Below, in pieces: positions 24,499 through 33,657 of a stretch of 34,560 nt of DNA. The DNA is taken from assembly GCA_016793265.1 (NCBI GenBank), contig JAEUHT010000298.1:1-34560 (forward strand), given 5' to 3'. Positions within the stretch are counted from its first letter, which is position 1. Every line of letters starts with the position of its first letter. Under the pieces are notes generated by a model. That model ran no database searches, was not told the DNA's origin, and saw only the letters and a list, made by a program, of their open reading frames with translations. This stretch comes from Planctomycetota bacterium (lineage in GTDB: Bacteria > Planctomycetota > UBA1135 > UBA2386). A program made the position numbers and the translations under genes.

Positions 24499-26355
24499 TC
24501 ACTCGACGCGCAGCCCCGGCGGCATCAGCGCGTAGACCTTCGCCGCGCCGCGGCTGGTGAACGCCTCGCGCAGCATGCCGAGCAGTTCGCCGTAGGGGCC
24601 GAACTGCGCCGCCACCGCGCGCAGCAGGTCGGCGTCACCGCCGAGTTGGGCATGGGCGTCGAACATCGACGACAGGAACGAATCGGCGAAGTTGCGGCCT
24701 TCGGGCAAGTGGCGCACCTCGACATCGGCGCCGACCTTGGCTTGTTCGCGCACCATCGCCAGGGCGTCGTCGAGGCCGCCGATGCGATCGACGAGGCCGT
24801 TGTCCACCGCCTGCTGGCCCGACCAGACGCGGCCGCCGGCGATGTTGTCGACCTGCTCCACGGTCTTGTGGCGCGAGCCGGCGACGTTGGCCAGGAAGCG
24901 CGCGTAGATCTCGTCGACCGAGCCCTGCATGCGTTCGCGCGCGGCGTCGCTCCACGGCCGGTCCATGGCGTCCATCAGCGGCCCGTCGTCGAGCCGCACC
25001 ACGTCGGTGTGCACGCCGATGCGGCGCATCAGGGCGCCGAGCTGGAAGCGCATGCCGAACACGCCGATCGAGCCCGTGATGGTGCCGGCTTCGGCGAGGA
25101 TCGGCTGGCCGATGGTCGTGATCCAGTAGCCGCCGGAGGCCGCCAGTTCGCCCATCGAGAACACCACCGGCTTCACTGCGGCGAGCCGCTGCAGCGCCTG
25201 CCGGATCGCCTCGCTCGCGGTCGCCGAGCCGCCCGGCGAGTTGATGCGCACGACCACGCCCTTGACCAACTCGTTGGCCGCCAACTCGTCGAGCTTCTTG
25301 ACCACCGGCCCGCTGACCATGCTGCCCGGCGAGGCGTTGTCGCCATCGACGATCTCGCCGGCGAGGTGCATGACGACGAGCTCGGGATCCTCGATCTCCT
25401 CCTCCTTCTTCGGGCGGAACATGCTCGACAGCATCGACATGAAGTCGCGGTTCTGGTTGCGCTTCTTCGGCGCCGCGTCGACGAGCTCGAAGGCGTCGTC
25501 GCCGCGCATGGTGGCGATGGCGCGTTCGGCGCCGGCCCACGGCACCAGGCGATCGACGAGCCCGGCGACCAGCGCGTCCTTGGCGGTCAGCAGGCGCTGC
25601 GCCTGCAGCTTGCGGACGGCGTCCGGGGACAGCTTGCGGCCGGCGGCGATGCGCCGCACGACGTCGTCGTTCATCGACTTCAGCATCGCCTCGTAGTGCT
25701 GGCGCAGGTGGTCGCTGATGGTCGGCAGCAGGTAGGGTTCGACCGCCCCCTTGAAGGCGCCGACGCGCGTCACCTCGACCTGCACGCCGAGCAGGTCGAG
25801 CGCGTCCTTGTAGTGCATCACGGTCAAGGCCGGCGAGCGCAGGTCGAGCGAGCCCATGTCGGCCATCAGGATGCGATCGCACAGCGCGGCGACCTGGTAG
25901 GCGGCCTGGCCGGCGTTCTCGACGTAGCAGGTGATCTGCTTGCCGGCGCCGCGCACGCGCGTGATGGCGCGTTCGAGCTCGCGCAGCTGCGGCAGGTTGA
26001 AGCCGACGCCGGCCGACAGGTCGAGCACGACCTCGGTCTCGGGGCGCTTCACCAGGCCGTCGATCAGCTCGATCAGGGCGTAGAACGACTTCGGGGGCGC
26101 ACCGCCGCCGGTCAGCAGGCTCATCGGGCTGAAACCCGACTCGGCGAGGTCGGCGTAGGCACCGCGCGGCTTCAGGAACGGTACCTTGGCCTTCTCCGGC
26201 GCGGCCGGCGCCGCCGGGTCGGTGGTCTTCGCCTCGGGCGGGGCGGCCGCTTCCGGGGCCTTCGCCTCGGCGGCCGGCGGGTCCTGGGCGAGCAGGTGGG
26301 TCGACGGCGTGGCGAGCAGGAACAGAGGGAACAGGGTGAAGAACGGCGTGCGCAT
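24499..26355 (-). CDS. sppA: Signal peptide peptidase SppA, S49 family (long form)
   Basis: The product is 618 residues with two S49 domains, like E. coli SppA 67K. A signal sequence (to about 24, LLAQ) precedes an alanine/proline-rich linker (about 25-58). In the N-terminal domain the catalytic lysine is K202 in RVGAFKGAVEPY, and in the C-terminal domain the nucleophile is S407 in GELAASGGYW, the expected Ser/Lys split between halves. INSPGGSATASEAI precedes the active serine as usual. The enzyme cuts remnant signal peptides in the membrane. The gene is convergent with the surface protein gene (13-base gap) and divergent from tRNA-Arg. Confidence 0.92.
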   Translation of the reverse strand: MRTPFFTLFPLFLLATPSTHLLAQDPPAAEAKAPEAAAPPEAKTTDPAAPAAPEKAKVPFLKPRGAYADLAESGFSPMSLLTGGGAPPKSFYALIELIDGLVKRPETEVVLDLSAGVGFNLPQLRELERAITRVRGAGKQITCYVENAGQAAYQVAALCDRILMADMGSLDLRSPALTVMHYKDALDLLGVQVEVTRVGAFKGAVEPYLLPTISDHLRQHYEAMLKSMNDDVVRRIAAGRKLSPDAVRKLQAQRLLTAKDALVAGLVDRLVPWAGAERAIATMRGDDAFELVDAAPKKRNQNRDFMSMLSSMFRPKKEEEIEDPELVVMHLAGEIVDGDNASPGSMVSGPVVKKLDELAANELVKGVVVRINSPGGSATASEAIRQALQRLAAVKPVVFSMGELAASGGYWITTIGQPILAEAGTITGSIGVFGMRFQLGALMRRIGVHTDVVRLDDGPLMDAMDRPWSDAARERMQGSVDEIYARFLANVAGSRHKTVEQVDNIAGGRVWSGQQAVDNGLVDRIGGLDDALAMVREQAKVGADVEVRHLPEGRNFADSFLSSMFDAHAQLGGDADLLRAVAAQFGPYGELLGMLREAFTSRGAAKVYALMPPGLRVE

Positions 26356-26503
26356 CGGGGCGGATCTCAGGGGGCAACGGTCGCGAACGAGAGGCGGCAG
26401 CGTAGCCGGCTCGGCGCGCTTCCTGTCACCCCCCTGCCTCGGGGCGTGAACTCGCGGGCGAGGCTGGAGCCGGGGCGAGTGGTGCTCTACGGTGCCCCGC
26501 CAC

Positions 26504-26580
26504 GCGCCCGTAGCTCAGTTGGATAGAGCACCGCTTTCCTAAAGCGGGGGTCGCAGGTTCAACTCCTGCCGGGCGTGCCA
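26504..26580 (+). tRNA. tRNA-Arg (anticodon CCT)
   Basis: A full 77-nt cloverleaf is present: acceptor GCGCCCG pairs with CGGGCGT (with one G-U at the end), the D-arm is GCTCAGTTGGATAGAGC, the anticodon stem is CCGCT/AGCGG with loop TTCCTAA, the T-arm contains GGTTCAACTCC, and the CCA end is encoded. The anticodon CCT at 26538-26540 reads AGG codons, which are rare in this GC-rich genome. It stands alone on the plus strand between two minus-strand genes. Confidence 0.97.
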
Positions 26581-26597
26581 GACCACGCTGGGGCGAT

Positions 26598-29500
26598 TCA
26601 GAAGGTCGCGTCGACGGTCTCGCCGGCGACGACCTCGACGGTGAGCTTGTGCTCGCCCTCCGAGTCGTGCACCTCGACCTCCCACGTGCCCGGCAGCAGT
26701 CCGTCGAGCGTGGCCTTGCCCCGGCGCAGCATCTGCACGACCGGCGCCGGTCGTTCGCCGTCGCCGACGAAGCGCGCGCGCACCACCGCCTGCGGCCCTT
26801 CGCCGCGCGCCGCGACCTTGATGCGGCCGGCAGCGCGCAGCTGCAGCACGACACTGCTGTCCATGCTGCCGGCCGCGGCCGTGACAATGGCGACCGCGGG
26901 CGCCAGCCCCTTGCTGGTCGCGGTGATGCGCAGCGGCAGGCCGGCTTCGACGCCGCGCAGCAGGAACGTGCCGTCGTCGCCGCTCTTGATCGAGCTGCCG
27001 TTGCCGAAGCCCTGCGGCATCATGCCGCCAACGGCCTCCTCCATCTCGTCGGCTTCGTCGGGCACGGCCTTGACCACACGGACGAGAATGCGCGCGCCGC
27101 TGACGACGGCGCCGTCCGGGCCCTTGACCACGCCGCGCACCGACGTCATGTCGAGCTCGAAGTCCTGCGTGTTGTCGCCGTTCTGCAGCACCACCGGCAG
27201 CAGCGCCGGGCGGGCGCGGTCCTTGTGGGTGACGCGCACCGAATGCGCACCGGCCGGCAGCTTGCTCAGCGCGTAGCGGCCGTTCTCGTCGGTCTTGCTG
27301 CTGCTGCCGCGCTTGCCGAACTGCTCGAGCATGCCGCCCATCATCTGTTCGGCGAGCGCATTCTCGGCCGTGCTGTCGGCGGCGACGAAGACGACGCGGG
27401 CGCCGGCCAGCGGCACGCCGTTCTCACGCACGACGCCGTGCAGCGCCGCCGTCGGTTGTTGCACGAGCTGCAGCGCGACCGTGGCGTGGTCCGCCACCTC
27501 CACACCCGGCGCCTCGGGCTCCGCGTCGAGCGAGGCAACGCCCCGGGCCCCGGCGAGCGAGGCGATCTCCCCCAACAGCCCCTCGTCGCCGCCGAGGCGG
27601 AAGCGGTGCGTGCCGGGCACGATGTGCTCGAAGCGGGTGCGGCCGGTGGCGTCGGTCTTCTGCCGGCGCGGCATGCCGTCCGTGACCTGCTGCTCCACCG
27701 ACACGTCGGCCACCGGCTTGCCGGCCTCGTCGACGACCGTCACCTCGACCGTGCCGCCGACCAGCAGGCGGGCCATGTACTCGCTGCGGCCCTCCGCCGC
27801 GAAGTGCAGCTCCTCGCTGGTGAACCGCGCGAAGTCCGCGCTCTCGACGGTGATGGTCGCCGCCTCCGTGGCGGTGGCGTTGAGCAGGCAGCGGCCCTGC
27901 GCGTCGGTGGTCGCCGCCGACGGCCCACCACCCGCCATGCCGGCCATGGCCATCCAGCGCTCGCGGCGGCCGCGGCCCTCCGTCTGCACACGGACCTTGG
28001 CGCCGGCCACCGGCGCCCCGGTGTCCTGCGCGATCACGGTCACCTGCACGACCGGGCGCGGTTCGAGCCGGATGGTGCCGAGGTCGAGCGTGCCGAGGCG
28101 CGGCAACTCGATGTCCTTGCGCTCGAACGCGGCATAACCGACGGCCTGCAGCTCGATCGACAGCGTCTGCTTCGCCTTCGGCCGCAGGTTGGGCACCGTC
28201 ACCGCACCGTTCGGGAAGTCGCGTGCACGATCGCCGCCGCCCGACATCGGCATGAAGTCACCGAAGCCGCCGTTGCCGCCGCGCAGGCGGTGCGACACCC
28301 ACAGCTTCTCGATCGGGGTGCCGGTCTTGCCGTCGACGACGGTGAGCGTCACCGTCACCCCGGCTTCGTAACGCAGCTGGATGCCGTGCGCCGGCGCCGT
28401 CACGTCGACCCGCTCGCTGCAGATCGCCGCCCCAGCGAAGCCTTCGCCGACCTGGGCCAGCGTCAGGCGGTACTCCTGCGGCCGCAGCCCACGCAGCACG
28501 AACTCACCATCGGGGCCGACGTCGGCCGCACGTTCGCCGAACGGCACGCCGAGGTCGCCGAGGAACTCGCTCGGGTCGGCGCCGACCATGTCCAGGAACG
28601 GCATCGCCGGGTTGTTGCCCGCCTTCTTGGCGGCGACGACGCGCAGCTTGAGGTCGCCCGCCGGCCGGTCGATGACGCGGCCACGCACTTCGGCACCGCG
28701 CGGCATCGTGATCAGGACCTCGACCTCGCGGCCGGCGGTCGCGCTGCCGTCCTGCCGTGTGGTCGGGTAGTCGGGGTGCCTGGCGCGCAGCGTGAAGTCG
28801 CCGATCGGCAGGTGCGCGAGTTCGAAGCGGCCGGCGGCGTCGCTGCGGGCGATGTCCCCGATACGAATCTCCTCCGACGCCTGCATCTCCGGCGCGTCGA
28901 CCTCGAACTGGCCCATCGGTCCCTTCTCGATGTCGAGCAGGCGGCTGACGGTGACGGCCGCGACCGGGTTGCCGGCGCCGTCGACCACCCGACCGCGCAC
29001 GATGACGCCGACGGTGAGCTGCAGCGCGCCGACGTCGACGTCGCGATCGGCCGGGCTCGGCACCACCCGGTCGAGCAGCACATAGCCGCGCGCGACGACC
29101 CGCAGCCACGCACGGCGCCCGCTGGCCTTCGGCACGACGCGGAAGCTGCCGTCGGCCGCCGTCGTGGTGCGCACGAGCTCCGCGATCTGCTGCCGGCTCG
29201 ACTCGCCGATGCGATCCGGACGCATCTGGTCGAAGTCCTCGTCATCCAGGTCGGCGAAGTCGAACCGGCCCGAGGCAGCCACCATCATCGAGCCCCTGCC
29301 GACGCACAGCTCGGCGCCGGCGACCGGGTTGCCATTCTGGTCGACGACCTTGCCGACCAGGGCCGGCACGTCGACGGGCGCGCCGGTGGCGCCGGTCGCC
29401 ACGGCCGAACGCTCCAGGCTCGCTTCGCTGGTCGTCCCGGTCGCAGCAGCCGCCGGATCGGCCTGGTCGGCGAGTGCCGCACCTTCGGCTCCGGCAGGGC

Positions 29501-29633
29501 CGCGCGCCTGTTCGGCGGTGGCACCAGCTCCGGGCGCGGGCGCCTTCGCATCAACGCCGACGAACAGCCAGAAGGCGGCGCCGGCGAGCACGAGCAGCAG
29601 CAGGACGAACGACAGGATGCGGTTGGCTGGCAT
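26598..29633 (-). CDS. Large membrane-anchored protein with carboxypeptidase-regulatory-like repeats
   Basis: The product is 1011 residues. A membrane anchor (about 7-26) is followed by an alanine/glycine-rich linker (about 30-88) and some eight Ig-like beta-sandwich repeats. Repeat openings are easy to see: VGKVVDQNGNPVAGAELCVG, VRGRVVDGAGNPVAAVTVSR, VTLTVVDGKTGTPIEKLWVS, VTVIAQDTGAPVAGAKVRVQ, VTVVDEAGKPVADVSVEQQV, LHGVVRENGVPLAGARVVFV and VRGVVKGPDGAVVSGARILV. These match carboxypeptidase-regulatory (CarboxypepD_reg) domains, which act as structural or adhesive modules on the surface. No catalytic domain is seen. It ends 18 bases from the tRNA. Confidence 0.85.
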   Translation of the reverse strand: MPANRILSFVLLLLVLAGAAFWLFVGVDAKAPAPGAGATAEQARGPAGAEGAALADQADPAAAATGTTSEASLERSAVATGATGAPVDVPALVGKVVDQNGNPVAGAELCVGRGSMMVAASGRFDFADLDDEDFDQMRPDRIGESSRQQIAELVRTTTAADGSFRVVPKASGRRAWLRVVARGYVLLDRVVPSPADRDVDVGALQLTVGVIVRGRVVDGAGNPVAAVTVSRLLDIEKGPMGQFEVDAPEMQASEEIRIGDIARSDAAGRFELAHLPIGDFTLRARHPDYPTTRQDGSATAGREVEVLITMPRGAEVRGRVIDRPAGDLKLRVVAAKKAGNNPAMPFLDMVGADPSEFLGDLGVPFGERAADVGPDGEFVLRGLRPQEYRLTLAQVGEGFAGAAICSERVDVTAPAHGIQLRYEAGVTVTLTVVDGKTGTPIEKLWVSHRLRGGNGGFGDFMPMSGGGDRARDFPNGAVTVPNLRPKAKQTLSIELQAVGYAAFERKDIELPRLGTLDLGTIRLEPRPVVQVTVIAQDTGAPVAGAKVRVQTEGRGRRERWMAMAGMAGGGPSAATTDAQGRCLLNATATEAATITVESADFARFTSEELHFAAEGRSEYMARLLVGGTVEVTVVDEAGKPVADVSVEQQVTDGMPRRQKTDATGRTRFEHIVPGTHRFRLGGDEGLLGEIASLAGARGVASLDAEPEAPGVEVADHATVALQLVQQPTAALHGVVRENGVPLAGARVVFVAADSTAENALAEQMMGGMLEQFGKRGSSSKTDENGRYALSKLPAGAHSVRVTHKDRARPALLPVVLQNGDNTQDFELDMTSVRGVVKGPDGAVVSGARILVRVVKAVPDEADEMEEAVGGMMPQGFGNGSSIKSGDDGTFLLRGVEAGLPLRITATSKGLAPAVAIVTAAAGSMDSSVVLQLRAAGRIKVAARGEGPQAVVRARFVGDGERPAPVVQMLRRGKATLDGLLPGTWEVEVHDSEGEHKLTVEVVAGETVDATF

Positions 29634-29720
29634 GGGATCCGTCTCGGGCGGGCGAAGGGCGCGAGGGTAGCCGATGCAGGGCCGAAGGTGTCGCCGCGGC
29701 GGCGCCTGGCGCGGCTTTCG

Positions 29721-31193
29721 TCACGACGGCGGCGCGCTCCATCGCTGCAGCCAGGCCTTCAGCTTCAGCTTCTTCTGCGTATTGGTGCTGCTCATGTAGC
29801 GCAGCACGCCGTAGACGTCGCGCTCGGGCGCCCACGGCCGGTCGTAGCGACCGAACACCCAGGCGATGCCGGTGTAGGAGTTCGGGTTGCGGCCATCGAG
29901 CGCGTAGCGGTTGTTGAGCTCGAGCAGGCGCGCGAAGGCCTCGGCCGGCGTCGGCGACCACTCCAGCACCTTCTTGCCCCACAGCATGCGCAGGTAGTTC
30001 TGCATGACGCCGCTCTGGCGCAGCTGGTGCTGGGCCGCGTTCCACAGCGGGTCGTGGGTGCGCGCGGCGGCCAGCTCATCGAGCGAGTAGAGGTGCTGGC
30101 GGGCGTCGCCGGCGTGCTCGTGCAGCGTGGCCAGCGCCCATTCGGGCAGCGACTCGAAACGATCGTGGTCGTCGCGCCGAGCACAGAAGTTGAAGCCGAG
30201 TTCGCGCCAGGTCACGAGTTCGTCGAGGAAGGCCTCGGCCGGCTCGCTCATGCCATACCAGCCGCGCTGGCCGTTCGTCGTCGGCACCAGGCGCCGGGCG
30301 TTCCACTTCTCCTTGGCGGCGAGACCGGCGAACACCTGGTGCACCGAGAGGTGGCCGAAGTGCAGGTACGGCGACAGTTCGCTCGCGCAGTCGGCATCGG
30401 GGTGGCTGCGTTCGCCGTAGCGAGCGAGCCGTTGGTCGAGGAACGTGCGCAGCGTGGCGCCGGCGGCGACGGCGCCGCCGCGGCGTTCGGCAGGGGCCAC
30501 CGTGTGGTCGATCGGCAGCGCCGCCAATGCCGCGGTCTCGGCCGCGAGCAGCGCCGGCGTCGCCGCCGGCCAACGGGCGGACACGCCAGCGGGCAGGTCC
30601 ACCGTGCCGAGCGTGTAGTCGGCAAGCGGGTCGCCCGCGGGGAACGCCGTCAGGTGCGCCGGCAGCACCTTCTGCAGGAAGCGGCGGAAGTCGAAGGCGC
30701 GCGAGAACACCCGGTCGCCGACGGCGACCGGCAAGAGGCCGTTGCCGTCGACCGCCTCGACCCGCACCGGCAGCGCGCTGGCGGCAGCGGTGACCATGCG
30801 CGGCAGGAAGAAGCACGGGAAGTCGTCGGTGACGACCGCATTGGCGCGCACAGCCAGCGCCGCCAGCAGGCCGCGGCCGGCGCCGGGCGCCGGCTCGACG
30901 TAGGGCAGGTAGGTGACGTTCGCCGCCGCGAAGTCGCGGGCGTTGTCGTTCATGCCCTGCAGCACGAACGCGTGCAGCCGGTCGCTGGCCCAGCGGTAGT
31001 CACAGCGCAGCGCCTCGAGCACCAGCAGCGGCCGGCCACACTCGCGCGCCAGCTCGACCGCGCGCTGCAGCGCGAAGTTGGCGCGCCGCCGCCGCGCGGC
31101 GATCATCCAGCAGAGCACGAACTCGCCGTCGCGACGCAACGGACGGTCGTTGGCGGCGCGCAGGCGGACGTCGGGAACGCAGCGGGGAGTCAT
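29721..31193 (-). CDS. phr: Class II CPD photolyase
   Basis: The product is 490 residues, typical for class II. The N-terminal part (25-150) is the photolyase alpha/beta domain, with GEFVLCWMIAARRRRANFAL at its start. The C-terminal FAD domain carries SELSPYLHFGHLSVHQVF (about 271-288), WRELGFNFCARR (329-340) and HDPLWNAAQHQLRQSGVMQN with MLWGKKVLEW, features of class II rather than class I enzymes. It uses light to split cyclobutane pyrimidine dimers. It starts 13 bases after the HTH-shikimate-kinase gene, the last of a three-gene run with the Kelch protein. Confidence 0.92.
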   Translation of the reverse strand: MTPRCVPDVRLRAANDRPLRRDGEFVLCWMIAARRRRANFALQRAVELARECGRPLLVLEALRCDYRWASDRLHAFVLQGMNDNARDFAAANVTYLPYVEPAPGAGRGLLAALAVRANAVVTDDFPCFFLPRMVTAAASALPVRVEAVDGNGLLPVAVGDRVFSRAFDFRRFLQKVLPAHLTAFPAGDPLADYTLGTVDLPAGVSARWPAATPALLAAETAALAALPIDHTVAPAERRGGAVAAGATLRTFLDQRLARYGERSHPDADCASELSPYLHFGHLSVHQVFAGLAAKEKWNARRLVPTTNGQRGWYGMSEPAEAFLDELVTWRELGFNFCARRDDHDRFESLPEWALATLHEHAGDARQHLYSLDELAAARTHDPLWNAAQHQLRQSGVMQNYLRMLWGKKVLEWSPTPAEAFARLLELNNRYALDGRNPNSYTGIAWVFGRYDRPWAPERDVYGVLRYMSSTNTQKKLKLKAWLQRWSAPPS

Positions 31194-31205
31194 GCGCAGT
31201 GGCAG

Positions 31206-31964
31206 TCAGCCGGCGGCCGGCAGCACCGCGGCGCAGACGGCGTCGACGACCTGATCGACGTCCTGCACCGAGGTGTCGACGACGACGTCGGCCTGGCGGT
31301 AGAGGGGGTCCCGCTCTTCGAGGATGCGCCGCAGGTCGCCGAACGCCTGTTCGTTGTCGGCCATCGGCCGCAGGTCGCCCTGGTTGATGACGCGCTGCCA
31401 ATGATCCTCGGGCGCGGCGCTGAGCCACACCGTGCGCGCCCGCTGCCGCAACGTCTGGTAGCTCTCCGCGTCGGTGACGATGCCGCCGCCGACCGCGAGC
31501 ACGCAGCGCGGACCGAGCAGGCAACGCCGCAGCTCGGCGCGTTCGGTGGCGCGGTAGTAGGCCTCGCCGTGCAGCTGGAAGATCTCGCTGAGCCGCAGCC
31601 CGCTCGCCGCTTCGATACGTTCGTCGAGCTCGACGAAGGTGCAGCCGAGCCGTTCGGCCAGCCGCGGCCCGATCGTGCTCTTGCCGGCGCCACGCAGGCC
31701 GAGCAGGGCCACGTGCGGGCGGGCGCCGCCGCCGAGGTCCTCGATGAGCCGCGGCAACTCGACGCCGAACGCAAGAGCCAGCGTCGACAGGCGCAGCAGC
31801 GACGGGTTGGCGACGCCGGTCTCGACGTCGGCGAGGAAACGTTCGCTGATGCCGGTGTGGCCGGCCAGGTCGCGCCGGCTCCAGCCACGCGCCTTGCGCA
31901 GCGCGCGCACGTTGGCGCCGAGGCGCTGCAACAGCGGGTGGTGGTGGCTCAGAAGAAGTACCAC
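31206..31964 (-). CDS. HTH (XRE)-shikimate-kinase-like fusion, BzdR/BoxR-type
   Basis: The product is 252 residues from the GTG at 31964. Residues of about 14-73 form an XRE helix-turn-helix (ALRKARGWSRRDLAGHTGIS, then ERFLADVETGVANPSLLRLS). Residues of about 84-245 form a shikimate kinase fold: P-loop GLRGAGKST (89-97), LDERIEAASG, GEAYYRATERAELRR, and the glycine loop VGGGIVT (158-164). The first Asp of the usual D-x-D shikimate motif is Glu here (E112). BzdR/BoxR proteins have this architecture and bind benzoyl-CoA as repressors, so it may be a regulator or still a kinase. A TTG at 31931 is an alternative start. The GTG overlaps the Kelch gene by 16 bases. Confidence 0.75.
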   Translation of the reverse strand: MVLLLSHHHPLLQRLGANVRALRKARGWSRRDLAGHTGISERFLADVETGVANPSLLRLSTLALAFGVELPRLIEDLGGGARPHVALLGLRGAGKSTIGPRLAERLGCTFVELDERIEAASGLRLSEIFQLHGEAYYRATERAELRRCLLGPRCVLAVGGGIVTDAESYQTLRQRARTVWLSAAPEDHWQRVINQGDLRPMADNEQAFGDLRRILEERDPLYRQADVVVDTSVQDVDQVVDAVCAAVLPAAG

Positions 31965-33487
31965 TCCGTCGAGGTCGTGACGGCGCCGCCCGTCGTCGAT
32001 CCGCCGCCGAGCAGCACCTGGCCCTGCGGCGTGCGCAGCATCGCCGGCGCGGCGCGGGCCGTGGTCAGCGCCGGACCGGCAGTGAACGAGTTCGTCGCCG
32101 TCGAGAAGACCTCGGTGCTCGACAGCGGGTTCGGCGCCAGCACGGTGCCGTCGGCGCCACCGGTGATCAGGAACTGACCGCCGCCGAGCGGCCAGCTCTT
32201 GTGGTAGCCGCGCGCGTGCGCGAGCGGCCCGACGGTGGTCCAAGTGCCGGCCGCCGCATCGTAGATCTCGGCGTTCGCAGTCGGCGTGCCTGGGTTGGTC
32301 AGGGTCAGGGCCGTGATGCCGCCGGCGAACAACCAACGATCGTTGCCGAGCGCGACCGGCTCGATCAGCGACCGCGGCGTCGCCATCGACGGCGCGCTGC
32401 CGAAGGTGTTGGTGTTGGGGTTGAACAGCTCGCAGCTGCTGCGCATCGCCGGCAACCAGCCGATGATGATCACCGAGTCCCAGCTGATGCCGCCGGCGAG
32501 CAGCACCTTGCCGTCGGGCCGCAGCACGGCCATGTGCGCGGCGCGCGGCGTGCTCATGTTCGGCAGCGAGGTCCAGGTGTCGAGCGCCGGGTCGTAGAGC
32601 TCGGCGGTGTTGGTCGCATCGTGGATCGCCGACAACTGGGTCGGCGTCACCGTCAACGCCTGCAGGCCGCCGGTGACCAGCACCTTGCCGTTCTGCAGCA
32701 GGGTCGCCGTGTGGCCCATGCGCGGCACGTTCATCGTGGCGACGGGATAGAACAGGTCGAGGTTCGGGTCGTAGACCTCGCACGACGGCTGCGGATCGTT
32801 GCCGGCGTTGACGCCGCCCGTGATCAGCCAGCGGCCGTCGTTCAACTTCGTCATCGTGTGCATCGAGCGCGGCGCGGTCAGGGTCGGCCCCGGCACGAAG
32901 GCATCGTTGAGCACGTCGTAGACCTCGGTCGTATCGGTGGCGACCTGCGCCAGCAACTGCCCCTGGGCCCCGCCGACCAACATGTAGCTGCGATCCTGAC
33001 GCGCCACCGCGGTGGCGAACACACGCGGCGTGCCGGTCTGCACGTTGCGGTTCCTTAACGCGCCGGCATCGGCGAGCCGCGTCGCGTTGGGGTTGCTGAG
33101 GCGGCCGACGAAGGTCGGCGAACCCGAGATCGTCAGCGCCTGGTAGAACAACGCCGCATCCTGCAGCGCCGGCAGCGCCGGCAGCGGCAGGTCGATGCGG
33201 AAGTGCCCGTCGAGGCCGGTGACGCCGATCCATGCCAGGCCGAGCAGATCGAGGCCGACGCTGAGTTCGCGCACGTCGAGCGGATCGATGATCCACAGCG
33301 GAATCGGCCCGGTCGAGGTCGACGGGATGACCATCACCAGCTCACCGGGGAACAGGCCGGGGAAGGTGTCGAGCTGCAGCAGCCCTGGGGTGGAACCGCC
33401 GACCGCGTCGAGTTCGAGCAGTTGGGCGCGCGCCATCGGCGCAATGAGGCCGGCGACGAGGACGAACGGGAGCGAGCGTGCGAGCAT
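31949..33487 (-). CDS. Secreted Kelch-repeat beta-propeller protein
   Basis: The product is 512 residues. The signal peptide ends at ARAQ (about 22). After an N-terminal region of about 130 residues with beta-rich sequence, some six Kelch repeats follow. They can be seen as repeated TAELYDPALDTWTSLPNMST, SCEVYDPNLDLFYPVATMNV, KVLVTGGLQ, KVLLAGGIS and QFLITGGAD. Each forms one propeller blade. The family binds other molecules or has galactose-oxidase-like folds, but no copper ligands are evident. A good ribosome site (GGAGG) lies five bases before the ATG at 33487. It is first in a run with the HTH-kinase fusion and photolyase, with no obvious functional tie. Confidence 0.8.
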   Translation of the reverse strand: MLARSLPFVLVAGLIAPMARAQLLELDAVGGSTPGLLQLDTFPGLFPGELVMVIPSTSTGPIPLWIIDPLDVRELSVGLDLLGLAWIGVTGLDGHFRIDLPLPALPALQDAALFYQALTISGSPTFVGRLSNPNATRLADAGALRNRNVQTGTPRVFATAVARQDRSYMLVGGAQGQLLAQVATDTTEVYDVLNDAFVPGPTLTAPRSMHTMTKLNDGRWLITGGVNAGNDPQPSCEVYDPNLDLFYPVATMNVPRMGHTATLLQNGKVLVTGGLQALTVTPTQLSAIHDATNTAELYDPALDTWTSLPNMSTPRAAHMAVLRPDGKVLLAGGISWDSVIIIGWLPAMRSSCELFNPNTNTFGSAPSMATPRSLIEPVALGNDRWLFAGGITALTLTNPGTPTANAEIYDAAAGTWTTVGPLAHARGYHKSWPLGGGQFLITGGADGTVLAPNPLSSTEVFSTATNSFTAGPALTTARAAPAMLRTPQGQVLLGGGSTTGGAVTTSTEWYFF

Positions 33488-33657
33488 GGAGACCTCCAGG
33501 GGGCGGCGGATTATGCGTCGCCGCGCGACGGTGTGCAGTCGCCATCTGCGAACGCACGCAAACGGTCAACCGACAACGGCCCCCGGCTTCGGGTCAGGCC
33601 CTGACCTTGATTCAGCCCTTGGCGTCGGATAGAGGCGTTCCTCCCGTACTCGGTACA
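33488..33657. other. Intergenic DNA between divergent Kelch and candidate RNA genes
   Basis: No protein-like frame and no repeat of note were found. The segment should contain promoters for the Kelch operon (minus) and for the RNA or adenosyltransferase transcript (plus), but I saw no convincing -35/-10 pair. A TTGATT at 33607 is the nearest candidate for the plus strand, without a good -10. Confidence 0.4.

Noticed and set aside
26649-32177. Very long plus-strand open frame (1842 codons)
   Set aside because: It lies antisense to clear genes (repeat protein, photolyase, HTH-kinase) and its product is a His/Arg/Gln-rich antisense artefact of GC-rich coding DNA. The same holds for other long plus-strand frames at 6250-10275, 9467-13081 and 24646-26526.
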